The notes under the pieces: generated by a model
Told to the model about the DNA's origin: nothing
What the model saw: the letters and a program-made list of their open reading frames with translations, nothing else
Databases searched by the model: none
Assembly: GCA_963846315.1 (NCBI GenBank)
Contig: CAWJVM010000007.1
Location: 39,235 to 103,234 of the forward strand
Length of the DNA stretch: 64,000 bases
Source of the DNA: RPQJ01 sp963846315
Lineage (GTDB): Bacteria > Pseudomonadota > Gammaproteobacteria > Steroidobacterales > Steroidobacteraceae
Direction of reading: 5' to 3'
Made by a program: the position numbers and the translations under genes
In this document: positions 25,912 through 35,335 of the stretch, one piece after another
How the letters are laid out: every line of letters starts with the position of its first letter
Position numbering within the stretch: the first letter of the stretch is position 1

Positions 25912-27870
25912 TTAGGTGGCTTTCGCCGTCTTGGCCAGGCCAGCTGTTTCGTCGGCCTCGGACTTGCGCGTGCGATAGCGGCGATCCGTGATAGCGATGA
26001 AGCCGCCAATGGCCATCACCAGTGCGCCGAACCAGATGAAGCGGACCATCGGCTTGTACTGCACCCGGATGCTCCACGCGTTGTCGCCGAGGTCGTCGCC
26101 CATGGCGACGAACAGGTCACGGTTCCAGTTCACCTGGATGCCCGCCTCGGTCATCGGCATGGTGCGGACGCGGTAGACGCGCTTCTGCGGATGGAGATTG
26201 GCGATGACCTTGTCGCCTTCGGTGATCGTGAAGTGCGCCTGTGTCGCGTCGTAATTGGGGCCCGCCACCTGCTCGATGCTGAGGAAGTTGAACTTGTAGC
26301 CCTGCAGCTCGACCGACTGGCCCGGCTTGAGCGCCATGTCCTTCTCGATGCGATAGGTCTGCACCACGGTGACGCCGATGCAGAACATCGCGACGCCGAT
26401 GTGCGCGACGGTCATGCCGAGCACGCCCCGCGACAGCGACTGCCGCTTGCGCAGGCGCTGGAACGGCTCGTACAGCGACGAGAGGATCACCCAGAACGCC
26501 GCGGTCAGTCCGACCGACGCCATGAAGTGGAAACCGCCATAGGCAATGATCGGAATAGCCACGCCCGCGACGGCCGAGATCGCCAGCATGGTGACCAGCG
26601 CCTTCTGCTTCTCCTCGAGCTTGGCGTGCTTCCAGGCTGCGTGCATGCCGACCGCAAGCAGTGCCATCAATGGCAGCGTCGGGATCAGGAACACCGTGTT
26701 GAAGTACGGCGGTCCGACCGAGATCTTGCCCATGTTGAGTGCGTCGAGGAACAGCGGGTACAACGTGCCGATCAGGATCAGGCCCGTGGTCACCAGCAAC
26801 AGCACATTGTTGAACAGCAGGAACGACTCGCGCGACACGACGTCAAACTTGCCCTTGGTGCGCAGGTCCGGGCCGCGCCATGCATACAGCGCGAGCGAGC
26901 CGCCAACGCACAGTGAGAGGAAGGCAAGGATGCACAGGCCACGGCTCGGATCGCTGGCGAACGCGTGCACCGACACCAGCACGCCCGAGCGCACCAGGAA
27001 CGTGCCGAGCAGGCTCAGCGAGAACGCGATGATGGCCAGCAGCAGCGTCCAGCTCTTGAAGAGGCCGCGCTTCTCGGTCACCGCCAGCGAATGGATCAGC
27101 GCGGTGCCGACGAGCCAGGGCATGAACGAGGCGTTCTCGACCGGGTCCCAGAACCACCAGCCGCCCCAGCCCAGTTCGTAGTACGCCCACCAGCTGCCGA
27201 GCGCGATGCCGCACGTGAGCAACATCCAGGCGACGGTGGTCCACGGCCGCGTCCAGCGCGCCCACTTCTCGTCGAGCTTGCCTTCGAGCAGCGCGGCGAC
27301 GGCGAACGCGAACGCCACGGAGAAGCCGACGTAGCCGAGGTAGAGCATCGGCGGGTGAATGGCGAGCGCGACGTCCTGCAGCAGCGGGTTCAGGTCATGG
27401 CCGTCCTGCGCGGCCGGCACCAGGCGCTCGAACGGGTTCGAGGTGAACAGGACGAAGCCCTGGAAGCCGACGCTGACGATGCCGAGCACGCCTAGCACCC
27501 GTGCCACGAACGTCTCAGGGAGGTTCTTGCTGAAGATCGCGACGGCGATCGACCACGACGACAGTGCCAGGGCCCACAGCAACAGCGAGCCTTCGTGCGC
27601 GGCCCACACCGCGGAGAACCGGTAGAACGTCGGCAGCTGCGAGTTCGAGTTGTTCGCGACGTATAGCACCGAGAAGTCGTTCTGGTAGAACGCCCAGGCC
27701 AGCACGGCGAACGACAGCGCGACGAAGACCCACTGCCCCGCGACGACCGGCCGGGTGGCAGCCATCCAGCGCCGGTTGCCGACAGCGGGTCCGGCAAGAC
27801 CGAAGAAGGCCTGCGCGCAGGACAACAGCAGCGCCAGGATCAGCGCAAACAAACCAAGTTCGACGACCAT
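25912..27870 (-). CDS. ccmF: Haem lyase CcmF
   Basis: The 652-aa protein has about 14-15 membrane helices. The haem-handling WWD loop GWGGWWFWDPVENASFMPWL is clear at about residues 240-260, and conserved histidines lie in ALAIHPPMLYLGY and VHAFASDPSRG. CcmF ligates haem from holo-CcmE to apocytochrome c on the periplasmic side. Length is usual. ccmE lies 47 bases upstream. Confidence 0.96.
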   Translation of the reverse strand: MVVELGLFALILALLLSCAQAFFGLAGPAVGNRRWMAATRPVVAGQWVFVALSFAVLAWAFYQNDFSVLYVANNSNSQLPTFYRFSAVWAAHEGSLLLWALALSSWSIAVAIFSKNLPETFVARVLGVLGIVSVGFQGFVLFTSNPFERLVPAAQDGHDLNPLLQDVALAIHPPMLYLGYVGFSVAFAFAVAALLEGKLDEKWARWTRPWTTVAWMLLTCGIALGSWWAYYELGWGGWWFWDPVENASFMPWLVGTALIHSLAVTEKRGLFKSWTLLLAIIAFSLSLLGTFLVRSGVLVSVHAFASDPSRGLCILAFLSLCVGGSLALYAWRGPDLRTKGKFDVVSRESFLLFNNVLLLVTTGLILIGTLYPLFLDALNMGKISVGPPYFNTVFLIPTLPLMALLAVGMHAAWKHAKLEEKQKALVTMLAISAVAGVAIPIIAYGGFHFMASVGLTAAFWVILSSLYEPFQRLRKRQSLSRGVLGMTVAHIGVAMFCIGVTVVQTYRIEKDMALKPGQSVELQGYKFNFLSIEQVAGPNYDATQAHFTITEGDKVIANLHPQKRVYRVRTMPMTEAGIQVNWNRDLFVAMGDDLGDNAWSIRVQYKPMVRFIWFGALVMAIGGFIAITDRRYRTRKSEADETAGLAKTAKAT

Positions 27871-27917
27871 GCGGTAAATGCTCCGGTGCGGGGCTGGCTG
27901 GGCTCAGTCCGTGACGA

Positions 27918-28406
27918 TCAGGTGCTGCCGGGCGCCGGTGCCGGCGCCGGCGGGACCGCGCTGTTGGCCGAGGCGTTGTTGGCTGCGTCCATGTGCGGCT
28001 TCAGGCTCTCCTTGACCTCGGGCGGCATGTAGTTCTCGTCATGCTTGGCGAGGACCTCTTCAGCCACGAAGCGGCTGCCGTCGAGCTTGCCGCGCACGAT
28101 GACGCCCTGGCCTTCGCGGAACAGGTCCGGCAGCACGCCCGTGTAGCTCACCGGGATCTCCTTCTGGAAATCCGTGAGCACGAAACCGATTTCCATGCTG
28201 CCCGGCTGGCGCTTCATGCTGTTGTTCTGCACCAGGCCGCCGACTCGGAACGTCCGGCCAGTGGGTGCTTCGCCAGCGCTGATCTGCGTCGGGCTGTAGT
28301 AATAGAGCAGGTTCTGGTTGAACGCCTTCAGGGCGAACGTGGTGGCGATGCCGACGCCAGCCAGAATGGCAACGACGGTAACCATGCGCTTCTGTCGCGG
28401 TGTCAT
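27918..28406 (-). CDS. ccmE: Periplasmic haem chaperone CcmE
   Basis: A basic N-terminus (MTPRQKRM) and one membrane anchor precede an OB-fold domain. The haem-attaching motif is LAKHDENYMPPE, with His122 for covalent haem and Tyr126 as axial ligand. A flexible Ala/Pro-rich tail ends the 162-aa protein. Its ATG overlaps the ccmD stop (ATGA). Confidence 0.95.
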   Translation of the reverse strand: MTPRQKRMVTVVAILAGVGIATTFALKAFNQNLLYYYSPTQISAGEAPTGRTFRVGGLVQNNSMKRQPGSMEIGFVLTDFQKEIPVSYTGVLPDLFREGQGVIVRGKLDGSRFVAEEVLAKHDENYMPPEVKESLKPHMDAANNASANSAVPPAPAPAPGST

Positions 28407-28576
28407 GACAATCTCTCCCGGGCAAGTTCGTTGCGCCGCTGGGCGGCGGTCTGGGCTTCAGTCTCGGAGCGGCGCGCCGCCCACCAGTTCCAGAGCAGGA
28501 TCAGGGCGGTGAGCCCATAGGCAGGCCACACGTATTCCGCGTAACCTCCCATCTCAAGAAACTTCTGTATATCCAT
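28403..28576 (-). CDS. ccmD: Haem exporter protein CcmD
   Basis: This 57-aa gene fits exactly between ccmC and ccmE. It begins MDIQKFLEMGGYAEYVWPAY, the conserved CcmD start, then has one membrane helix (GLTALILLWNWW) and a charged cytoplasmic tail (RRSETEAQTAAQRRNELARE). CcmD helps release holo-CcmE from CcmABC. Its ATG lies two bases after the ccmC stop and its stop overlaps the ccmE start. Confidence 0.93.
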   Translation of the reverse strand: MDIQKFLEMGGYAEYVWPAYGLTALILLWNWWAARRSETEAQTAAQRRNELARERLS

Positions 28577-28578
28577 GA

Positions 28579-29311
28579 TTATGCTGCTTCTTTAAGCCAG
28601 TTTGCATTGCGTTCGCGGCGCAGGATCTCGCCTCGCAGCCGACGGGACACCGCCCAGCCGAAGTACAGCTGGAAGCCGATGATCATGAGGAACAACGGAA
28701 TCAGCATGGCCAGCTCGATCGACGGTTTGTCCATCTTGGTCACACTGGCGGGTTGGTGCAGCGTTGTCCACCAGTTCGACCGAGTAGTGGATGACAGGCA
28801 CGTTGATGACGCCGACCAGCGCCAGCACGGCGCTCGCCCGGTCGGCCCGCTGGGGGTCGTCGAACGAGGCACGCAGCGCCATGTAGCCGAGGTACAGGAA
28901 CAGCAGCAGCAGTTCCGAGGTGAGCCGGGCGTCCCAGACCCACCACGTGCCCCACATCGGCTTGCCCCAGATCGAACCGGTTGCCAGGGCCAGGAACGTG
29001 AAGGAGGCGCCGATCGGGGCGCAGGCTGCCGCGGCCGCGTGGGCCAGCTTGATGCGCCAGATCAGTCCGACGCCGGCTGCGACTGCCATGACGACGTACG
29101 TGAACATCGACATCCAGGCGCTGGGCGCGTGGACGTAGAGGATGCGGAAGCCGTCGCCCTGCTGGTAGTCAGCAGGCGCCTTGACCAATCCCCACCAGGT
29201 GGCAAGGAGAATCAAGGCCAGCGAAGCCCAACCGAACCAAGGGGCAATCATGCCCAGGATTCGGTAGGCGTGAGGCGGTGATGCGAGCTTATGGAACCAG
29301 GTCCACGACAT
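28579..29311 (-). CDS. ccmC: Haem exporter subunit CcmC, one +1 frameshift
   Basis: The ATG at 29311 begins MSWTWFHKLASPPHAYRILG. The WWD haem loop WGTWWVWDARLTSELLLLF and histidines in YVHAPSAWMS and VIHYSVE are present, with six helices. Near 28771-28778 one extra base breaks the frame. The next frame continues with WWTTLHQPASV and the last membrane helix (MLIPLFLMIIGFQLYFGW), ending in a TAA at 28579-28581. Corrected length is about 243 aa, normal for CcmC. As the gene is essential to the operon and otherwise intact, a consensus error is the likeliest cause. Confidence 0.85.
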
Positions 29312-29369
29312 GTTGATCCTCTTGACCGGTCTGCGTGCGTTGCGTTCAGTGCTTTGCGTCAAATACGTG

Positions 29370-30062
29370 TCAATTCTCGACGCTGATACGGATCGCCGCA
29401 GACATTGCGATCGGTCCGAGACTCAGCGCCATGAAAAAGATCGCTGCCAGCAGCTGCAGCGGACCGGCCGGGGAGTCGCCGTCCATCTGCATGGCCACGG
29501 CGCGCGAACCGAAGATCAGCAGCGGCATGGCGAGCGGCAGCACCAGCAGCGACAACAGCACGCTGCCCCGGCGCACACCCACGGTGAGGGCCGCGCCGAT
29601 GCCCCCCAGGATACTGAGCGTACCGGTGCCGAGCAGCAGCGACAGCATCAGGACGCCCCAGACGCTGGTCGGCAGGCCAAGGCCCGTCCCGACGATCGGC
29701 GACATGATAACGAGCGGGAGGCCGGTCAGCACCCAATGGGCCACGACCTTGGCCAGCAGCAGGTAGCCGAGGGGCTGGCCGGAGAGTACCCATTGTTCGG
29801 TGGTGCCGTCTTCGACATCTGCCCGGAACAGGGCCTCCAGCGCGAGCAGCGAGGCGAGCAAAGCCGCCACCCAGACCACGCCACCGCCGATTTCACGCAA
29901 CGCTGACAGGTCGGGCGTGGTCGCGAGCGGGAACATCGTCGTGACGACGACATAGAAGATGAGCGGCTGTGCGACCTCGTCCCAGCGACGCCAGGCCAGG
30001 GTCAGGTCGCGCTGGAAGACCAGCTTGGCCGCCGCGATCGTCGGAGTGCGCACGGCGGTCAT
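29370..30062 (-). CDS. ccmB: Haem exporter ABC permease CcmB
   Basis: The 230-aa protein has six hydrophobic helices and the CcmB motifs FQRDLTLAWRRWDEVAQPLI, FRADVEDGTTEQWVLSGQPL and GGIGAALTVGVRRGSVLLSL. With CcmA it forms the ABC module that drives release of haem-loaded CcmE. Its ATG overlaps the ccmA stop by four bases. Confidence 0.95.
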   Translation of the reverse strand: MTAVRTPTIAAAKLVFQRDLTLAWRRWDEVAQPLIFYVVVTTMFPLATTPDLSALREIGGGVVWVAALLASLLALEALFRADVEDGTTEQWVLSGQPLGYLLLAKVVAHWVLTGLPLVIMSPIVGTGLGLPTSVWGVLMLSLLLGTGTLSILGGIGAALTVGVRRGSVLLSLLVLPLAMPLLIFGSRAVAMQMDGDSPAGPLQLLAAIFFMALSLGPIAMSAAIRISVEN

Positions 30063-30694
30063 GGCTCGAGCTCCAGTTGGCGCAGGCAGGGCGCGTCGTC
30101 GAGCAGGCGCTGGTGAGCCGCGGCGATGGCCAGGCCACCCCGCTCCACGTGGTCGACGATCAGGTCTTCGACCAGCTTGATGCCGGCGGTGTCGAGGTTG
30201 GTGACCGGCTCGTCGAGGATCCACAGCGCCGCGTCCGCGAGCAGCAGCCGCGCCAACGCCAGGCGGCGCTTCTGGCCGGCCGACAGGGATCGAGCCGGCA
30301 GGTCGCCGCGCGAGAGGATGCCGACGCGATCGAGGGTTTCGTCGATGGTCGTGGCCGTGAGCGTGGTGCGCAGGCCGGCCAGAAACTTGAGGTTCTCGCG
30401 GGCGGTCAGGTCGCCCTTCAGGGAATTGAGGTGACCGAGGTGACCCAGTTCGAAATTGAACTCGTCGCGGCGGCCCCGGATCGACTTGCCGCGCCACAAA
30501 AGCTCGCCGGTTTCAGCGGGCAGCAGCCCGCAGATCACCCGCAGCAGCGTCGTCTTGCCGACGCCGTTGGGACCCGTGACCTTGAGGAACTCGCCGGGGT
30601 GGACTGAGAAAGACACGTCACGCAGGATGTGCCGGTCCCCTCGCCACGCGTTGATTTCGCGGGCCTCGAATATGGCCCCGTCGAATGTCATCAA
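30059..30694 (-). CDS. ccmA: Haem exporter ATP-binding protein CcmA
   Basis: The 211-aa ABC ATPase has Walker A GPNGVGKTTLLR, the signature LSAGQKRRLALARLL, Walker B LWILDEPVTNLD and the switch histidine in AIAAAHQR. It is the first gene of the ccmABCDEFGHI run. The 108 bases upstream separate it from the end of the carboxylase gene and probably hold the operon promoter, though no clear hexamers stand out. Confidence 0.95.
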   Translation of the reverse strand: MMTFDGAIFEAREINAWRGDRHILRDVSFSVHPGEFLKVTGPNGVGKTTLLRVICGLLPAETGELLWRGKSIRGRRDEFNFELGHLGHLNSLKGDLTARENLKFLAGLRTTLTATTIDETLDRVGILSRGDLPARSLSAGQKRRLALARLLLADAALWILDEPVTNLDTAGIKLVEDLIVDHVERGGLAIAAAHQRLLDDAPCLRQLELEP

Positions 30695-30802
30695 GCCTCC
30701 GCGCGATTTACTGTTTTCTCGCCCTGAACGAAGGTTGCAGGGCCGCGATTCGGCGCGAAGTCTAGCAAAACAGACTCATTCCAAGGTCGGGGATTGCCGC
30801 AG

Positions 30803-32824
30803 TCAGTTTGCGGGTTCTAGCCGGACGAGATCCGTCCCTTCCTCGACTCTTTGACCCGTCTGCACCTTGACTTCGACGACGTTTGCAGGCCACGGCGCCG
30901 TGAGCGAGTGCTCCATCTTCATCGCCTCGAGCACCAGCAGCACGGCGCCCTGGTCGACCGTCTGGCCCACCTGCACGCGAACATCGAGCACGTGTCCGGG
31001 CATCGGCGCGCGGAAATGTCCTTCGTGCTCCGCCGAAACGCGATGCTCCGCGCCGGTGTCCTCGACGAAATCGAAGCGCAGGCACTGCCGTCGCACGCTC
31101 AGTCGACCGTGGTCCAGTTCGACACGCGCGCGCACCGGGTGACCATCGATGTAGCCCTCGAGCACATCGCTCCCGGGGCGTCGCAACGTCACCCGATGCG
31201 ACTGGCCATCGATTACGACGGCCACGCCCTCGGGCTCGCGCCGGAACGAGAGCCAGTGCTGCAGCGGCTGCGACTCTGCAATCGACGCGGGGGCACCGTG
31301 CGTGTCGAGCCGCAACGCGACGCGGACGCTGGTCGGGCCGTTCAGCCGGAAGCCCGTGGCCGCGTCCCACGGACTGGCTGCGTAATGGGCAATCCCGAGA
31401 TCGTCTCCCGGCATGGACTGCAGTCGAGCCGCCGCGGCAATCAGCCAGGCGGCGTGGATCTCGTGCGCTGCGACGGCGGGGATGAACGCGGGATCCGTCT
31501 CCAGCAGGCGCGTGCTGACGTCGCCCGTCCGCACGGCGGGGGCGCCAAGGACCTGCCAGAGGAAGCGTGCATTGGTGCGCACACCCTCGACTTCGGTGGC
31601 TTCGAGTGCGCGCTGCAGCTTGTCGAGCGCCGTCGCGCGATCGGGTGCCCAGACGATCAGCTTCGCCAGCATCGGGTCGTAGTGGACAGTGACCTCATCA
31701 CCCTCTTCCACGCCGGCATCGATGCGCACGTGCTGGGATGCTGCGGGGAAGCGCAGGCGCGAGAGTCGGCCCGTGGACGGCAGGAAGCCGCGCTCCGGGT
31801 CTTCGGCGTACAGCCGCGCTTCGACGGCGTGACCGTGCTGCGGGATCGCCGCCTGCTCGAGCGGCAACCGCTCGCCCGAGGCGACCCGCAGTTGCCATTC
31901 GACCAGGTCGAGCCCGGTGATCATTTCGGTGACCGGATGCTCGACCTGCAGGCGCGTGTTCATCTCGAGGAAATAGAACTCGGCACCGTCGTACAGGAAT
32001 TCGACCGTGCCGGCGCCGCGATAACCGACCGCCTTTGCCGCCGCCACCGCCGCTGCGCCCATCGCTGCGCGCGTCGTGTCGTTGAGGCCAGGCGCGGGGG
32101 CCTCTTCGATGACTTTCTGGTGGCGGCGCTGCAGCGAGCAGTCGCGCTCATACAGGTGCACGGCATTGCCGTGCGCGTCGGCGAAGACCTGGATTTCGAC
32201 ATGCCGGCCCTTCTCGACGAAGCGTTCGAGCAGCACTCGGTCATCGCCAAAGGACTTGGCAGCTTCACGGCGCGCACCGGCGAGCGCTTCGGCGAACTCG
32301 GCTGCGGCGCGCACGATGCGCATGCCTTTGCCGCCCCCGCCCGCCGTTGGCTTGATCAACAGCGGATACTTCAGCGTCTTCGTCGCGGCGAGCAGCTTCG
32401 CGTCCGACTGATCGTCATCATCGTAGCCCGGCAGCACGGGCACACCGGCGGCGGCCATCAAGCGACGTGCCTCGCTCTTCGAACCCATGCGGTCGATCGA
32501 TGACGCGGGCGGGCCGATGAACACGATGCCGGCCGCTTCGCAGGCGCGGGCGAAGTCGGCGTTTTCGGACAGGAAGCCGTACCCGGGGTGAATCGATTCG
32601 CAGTCCTGCTGCTTCGCCACGGCCAGCAGCTTGTCGCCGTCGAGGTAACTTTCGCGGGCGGCGGCAGGGCCGATGCAGACGGCCTGGTCCGCCATCCGCA
32701 CGTGCAGCGCTCCACGATCGGCTTCCGAATACACGGCGACGGTGCGCAGACCCAGCCGTCGCGCGGTGCGAATGACGCGGCAGGCGATCTCGCCGCGGTT
32801 GGCAATCAGGACGCTCTTGAGCAT
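30803..32824 (-). CDS. liuD: Methylcrotonyl-CoA carboxylase, biotin-containing alpha subunit
   Basis: The ATG at 32824 gives 673 aa. Domains are biotin carboxylase (MLKSVLIANRGEIACRVIRT; ATP-grasp GGGGKGMRIV; EMNTRLQVEHPVTE; about 1-450), a linker domain, and a C-terminal biotinyl domain with the biotin lysine in LEAMKMEHS. It carboxylates 3-methylcrotonyl-CoA with the beta subunit encoded next door, step 4 of leucine breakdown. The operon with an isovaleryl-CoA dehydrogenase favours methylcrotonyl-CoA over propionyl- or geranyl-CoA. Confidence 0.9.
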   Translation of the reverse strand: MLKSVLIANRGEIACRVIRTARRLGLRTVAVYSEADRGALHVRMADQAVCIGPAAARESYLDGDKLLAVAKQQDCESIHPGYGFLSENADFARACEAAGIVFIGPPASSIDRMGSKSEARRLMAAAGVPVLPGYDDDDQSDAKLLAATKTLKYPLLIKPTAGGGGKGMRIVRAAAEFAEALAGARREAAKSFGDDRVLLERFVEKGRHVEIQVFADAHGNAVHLYERDCSLQRRHQKVIEEAPAPGLNDTTRAAMGAAAVAAAKAVGYRGAGTVEFLYDGAEFYFLEMNTRLQVEHPVTEMITGLDLVEWQLRVASGERLPLEQAAIPQHGHAVEARLYAEDPERGFLPSTGRLSRLRFPAASQHVRIDAGVEEGDEVTVHYDPMLAKLIVWAPDRATALDKLQRALEATEVEGVRTNARFLWQVLGAPAVRTGDVSTRLLETDPAFIPAVAAHEIHAAWLIAAAARLQSMPGDDLGIAHYAASPWDAATGFRLNGPTSVRVALRLDTHGAPASIAESQPLQHWLSFRREPEGVAVVIDGQSHRVTLRRPGSDVLEGYIDGHPVRARVELDHGRLSVRRQCLRFDFVEDTGAEHRVSAEHEGHFRAPMPGHVLDVRVQVGQTVDQGAVLLVLEAMKMEHSLTAPWPANVVEVKVQTGQRVEEGTDLVRLEPAN

Positions 32825-32832
32825 GGCTGGCC

Positions 32833-34440
32833 TCACATCCTGAAGATGCCGAAGGGGGTCTCGCCTGCGTCGGGTCGGCACGTGGCCGCCGCGAGCGCGA
32901 GGGCCAGCACGTTGCGCGTGTCGGCCGGGTCGATCACGCCGTCGTCCCAGAGCCGCGCACTGGCGTACGTGGGGTGACCCTGGGTTTCGTACTGGCCACG
33001 GATGTCGTCGCGGAACTTCTGTTCGTCGGCCTGCGGCCACTCTTCGCCTCGACGCTGCAGGCCTTCGCGCTTGACGATCGCCAGCACGGTCGCGGCCTGT
33101 TCGCCGCCCATCACCGAGATGCGCGAGTTGGGCCAGGTCCAGAGGAAGCGGCCGCCGTACGCGCGACCGCACATGGCATAGTTGCCGGCGCCGAACGAGC
33201 CGCCGATGATCACGGTGAACTTGGGCACGGACGCACAGGCCACCGCCGTCACCATCTTGGCGCCGTCGCGGGCGATGCCGCCGGCTTCGTACTTGCGCCC
33301 GACCATGAAGCCGGTGATGTTCTGCAGGAACACCAGCGGCACGCGCCGGCGATTGCACAGTTCGATGAAATGCGCGCCCTTGAGCGCCGCCTCCGAGAAC
33401 AGCACGCCGTTGTTGGCGATGATGCCGACCGGGTAGCCGGCGATCCGGGCGAAGCCGCAGACGAGCGTCGTGCCATAGAGCTCCTTGAACTCGTCGAACT
33501 CGGACGCGTCGACCAGGCGCGCGATCACTTCGCGCACGTCGTAGGGGTGACGCGTGTCCCGCGGCACGACTCCGTACAACTCTTCGGCGGCATGGATCGG
33601 CGCGCGAGCCGGCTCGGGCGGTGGCTTCGAGCCCGTACGGTTCAGGTTGCTGACCAGTCGCCGCGCCATCCACAGCGCATGTGCATCGTTGTCAGCCAGG
33701 TAATCGACGACTCCGGACTGCCGGGCATGCACGTCGCCACCCCCCAGCGTTTCGGCATCGACGACTTCACCCGTCGCGGCTTGCACCAGCGGCGGACCGC
33801 CGAGAAAGATCGTGCCCTGTTCGCGCACGATGATCGCCTCGTCGCACATCGCCGGGACGTAGGCGCCCCCTGCCGTGCACGATCCCATCACCACGGCCAG
33901 TTGCGGAATGCCGCGCGCCGACATCTGCGCCTGGTTGTAAAAGATGCGGCCGAAGTGTTCGCGGTCAGGGAAGACGTCGTCCTGTCGTGGCAGGAACGCG
34001 CCGCCGGAATCGACGAGATAAATGCAGGGCAGCCGGTTCTCCAGCGCCACTTCCTGTGCGCGCAGGTGCTTGCGCACGGTGATGGGGTAATACGTGCCGC
34101 CCTTCACGGTCGCGTCGTTGCCGACGATGACGCATTCGAGGCCCGCGACGCGGCCGATACCGGCCACGACACCGCCGCTCGGAATCCAGTCGTCGTACAG
34201 GTCGTGGCCCGCAAGCTGGCCGATTTCGAGGAACGGTGAGCCGGGGTCGAGCAGGCGATCGATGCGATCGCGCACCAGCAGCTTGTCGCGGCCCTCATGC
34301 TGGGCACGAGCCGCGGCGGAACCGCCTGCGCGGACCCTGGTCGCCAGTTCACGGAGTTCGGCGGCCAGCGTCCGGTTGACGGCCTCGTTGGCCGTGAACT
34401 CGGCGCCATGCCGGTCGATACGGGTCTGCAGCACGCTCAT
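32833..34440 (-). CDS. liuB: Methylcrotonyl-CoA carboxylase, carboxyltransferase beta subunit
   Basis: The 535-aa protein has the crotonase-like carboxyltransferase halves: GGTYYPITVRKHLRAQEVAL, the oxyanion segments CTAGGAYVPAMCDEAIIV and IIGGSFGAGNYAMCGRAYGG, and the acyl-CoA site around NITGFMVGRKYEAGGIARDG. This motif set is close to MccB/LiuB. The gene stops eight bases before the alpha subunit and follows the CitE-like gene by 31 bases. Confidence 0.92.
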   Translation of the reverse strand: MSVLQTRIDRHGAEFTANEAVNRTLAAELRELATRVRAGGSAAARAQHEGRDKLLVRDRIDRLLDPGSPFLEIGQLAGHDLYDDWIPSGGVVAGIGRVAGLECVIVGNDATVKGGTYYPITVRKHLRAQEVALENRLPCIYLVDSGGAFLPRQDDVFPDREHFGRIFYNQAQMSARGIPQLAVVMGSCTAGGAYVPAMCDEAIIVREQGTIFLGGPPLVQAATGEVVDAETLGGGDVHARQSGVVDYLADNDAHALWMARRLVSNLNRTGSKPPPEPARAPIHAAEELYGVVPRDTRHPYDVREVIARLVDASEFDEFKELYGTTLVCGFARIAGYPVGIIANNGVLFSEAALKGAHFIELCNRRRVPLVFLQNITGFMVGRKYEAGGIARDGAKMVTAVACASVPKFTVIIGGSFGAGNYAMCGRAYGGRFLWTWPNSRISVMGGEQAATVLAIVKREGLQRRGEEWPQADEQKFRDDIRGQYETQGHPTYASARLWDDGVIDPADTRNVLALALAAATCRPDAGETPFGIFRM

Positions 34441-34471
34441 GCTTCGAGTCTCCCCTGGCGCGGTGCGTGGA

Positions 34472-35335
34472 TCAGCGGCGTTCGAGCGCAGCCAGGATGC
34501 GCTCCGCTTGCTTGACGTGCGGTCGGTCGATCATGCGGCCGTCGAGCGCCACGGCGCCTTGGCCACCAGCGGCAGACATCAGTTCGACGACGCGACGGGC
34601 CCACGCGACTTCGTCGCGGGTGGGCGCAAAGGCGGCATGGATCGGTGCCAGTTGTGCCGGATGGATCGCGAGCTTGCCGACGAAACCGTCCCGGCGGGAA
34701 GCCTGCGCCCGGCGTTCGACGGCAGCGACATCCTTGAATTCGATGTCGGTTGTGTCGTAGGCGGCAATTCCCGCCGCGGCGGCCATCAGCAGGCACGACG
34801 AGCGCGCCAGCCGGAACGTGAATTCGAATTCGCCGTCGACGGTGCGATTGGCTGAGGCACCGACGTCCGCAGCCAGGTCTTCGGCGCCCCAGGTGTAGCC
34901 GATGACCCGCGCAGGTGGTGCCGCGAAGGTGGCACCACTGAGTACCGCATGCGCGGTTTCGGTGATCAGCGCGATCACCTTGATGGAGCCGCGCGGGTGG
35001 CCGTGCTGCGCTTCGAGCGCTTCGAGCCAGTGATCGAGTCGTTGCAGGTCGGCGCCGTTGCGCGCCTTCGGCAGCACGATGCCATCGGGTCGTGCCGCGA
35101 CCACGGCTGCGAGGTCGGCGAGCGCATCGTCGGTCTGGACCGGGTTGATGCGCACCCACAGTGGAATCGATCGCTCGGTCGCGCGCAGCAGGTCTGCCAC
35201 GTTGAGACGGGCTCGCGGACGCGCGGCCGGCGTCACTGCGTCCTCGAGATCGCAGATCACGGCATCGGCGCCGCTCGCCAGCGCCTTAACGAATCGCTCC
35301 GGCCGGTCGCCCGGTACGAACAGCAACGAGCGCAT
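34472..35335 (-). CDS. CitE-like beta-hydroxyacyl-CoA lyase
   Basis: The 287-aa TIM-barrel protein has LLFVPGDRPERFVKALASGA, the metal-site DLEDAVTPAARPRAR, DGIVLPKARN and IGYTWGAEDLAADVGA. This is the CitE/malyl-CoA/citramalyl-CoA lyase superfamily, Mg2+-dependent C-C lyases. In M. tuberculosis the homologue in the equivalent operon, Rv2498c, cleaves (R)-HMG-CoA and related 3-hydroxyacyl-CoAs. As no LiuE-type HMG-CoA lyase is present here, the same role is inferred. Its ATG overlaps the MaoC stop by one base. Confidence 0.82.
   Translation of the reverse strand: MRSLLFVPGDRPERFVKALASGADAVICDLEDAVTPAARPRARLNVADLLRATERSIPLWVRINPVQTDDALADLAAVVAARPDGIVLPKARNGADLQRLDHWLEALEAQHGHPRGSIKVIALITETAHAVLSGATFAAPPARVIGYTWGAEDLAADVGASANRTVDGEFEFTFRLARSSCLLMAAAAGIAAYDTTDIEFKDVAAVERRAQASRRDGFVGKLAIHPAQLAPIHAAFAPTRDEVAWARRVVELMSAAGGQGAVALDGRMIDRPHVKQAERILAALERR

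Noticed and set aside
28760..28790. Programmed frameshift in ccmC
   Set aside because: No slippery heptamer or downstream structure is evident, and the same one-base insertion sign is found at twelve unrelated sites.
30851..32503. Long open frame of 550 codons on the plus strand
   Set aside because: It is antisense to the carboxylase alpha subunit, whose motifs are all intact. Composition is Arg/Ala/His-rich without family motifs.
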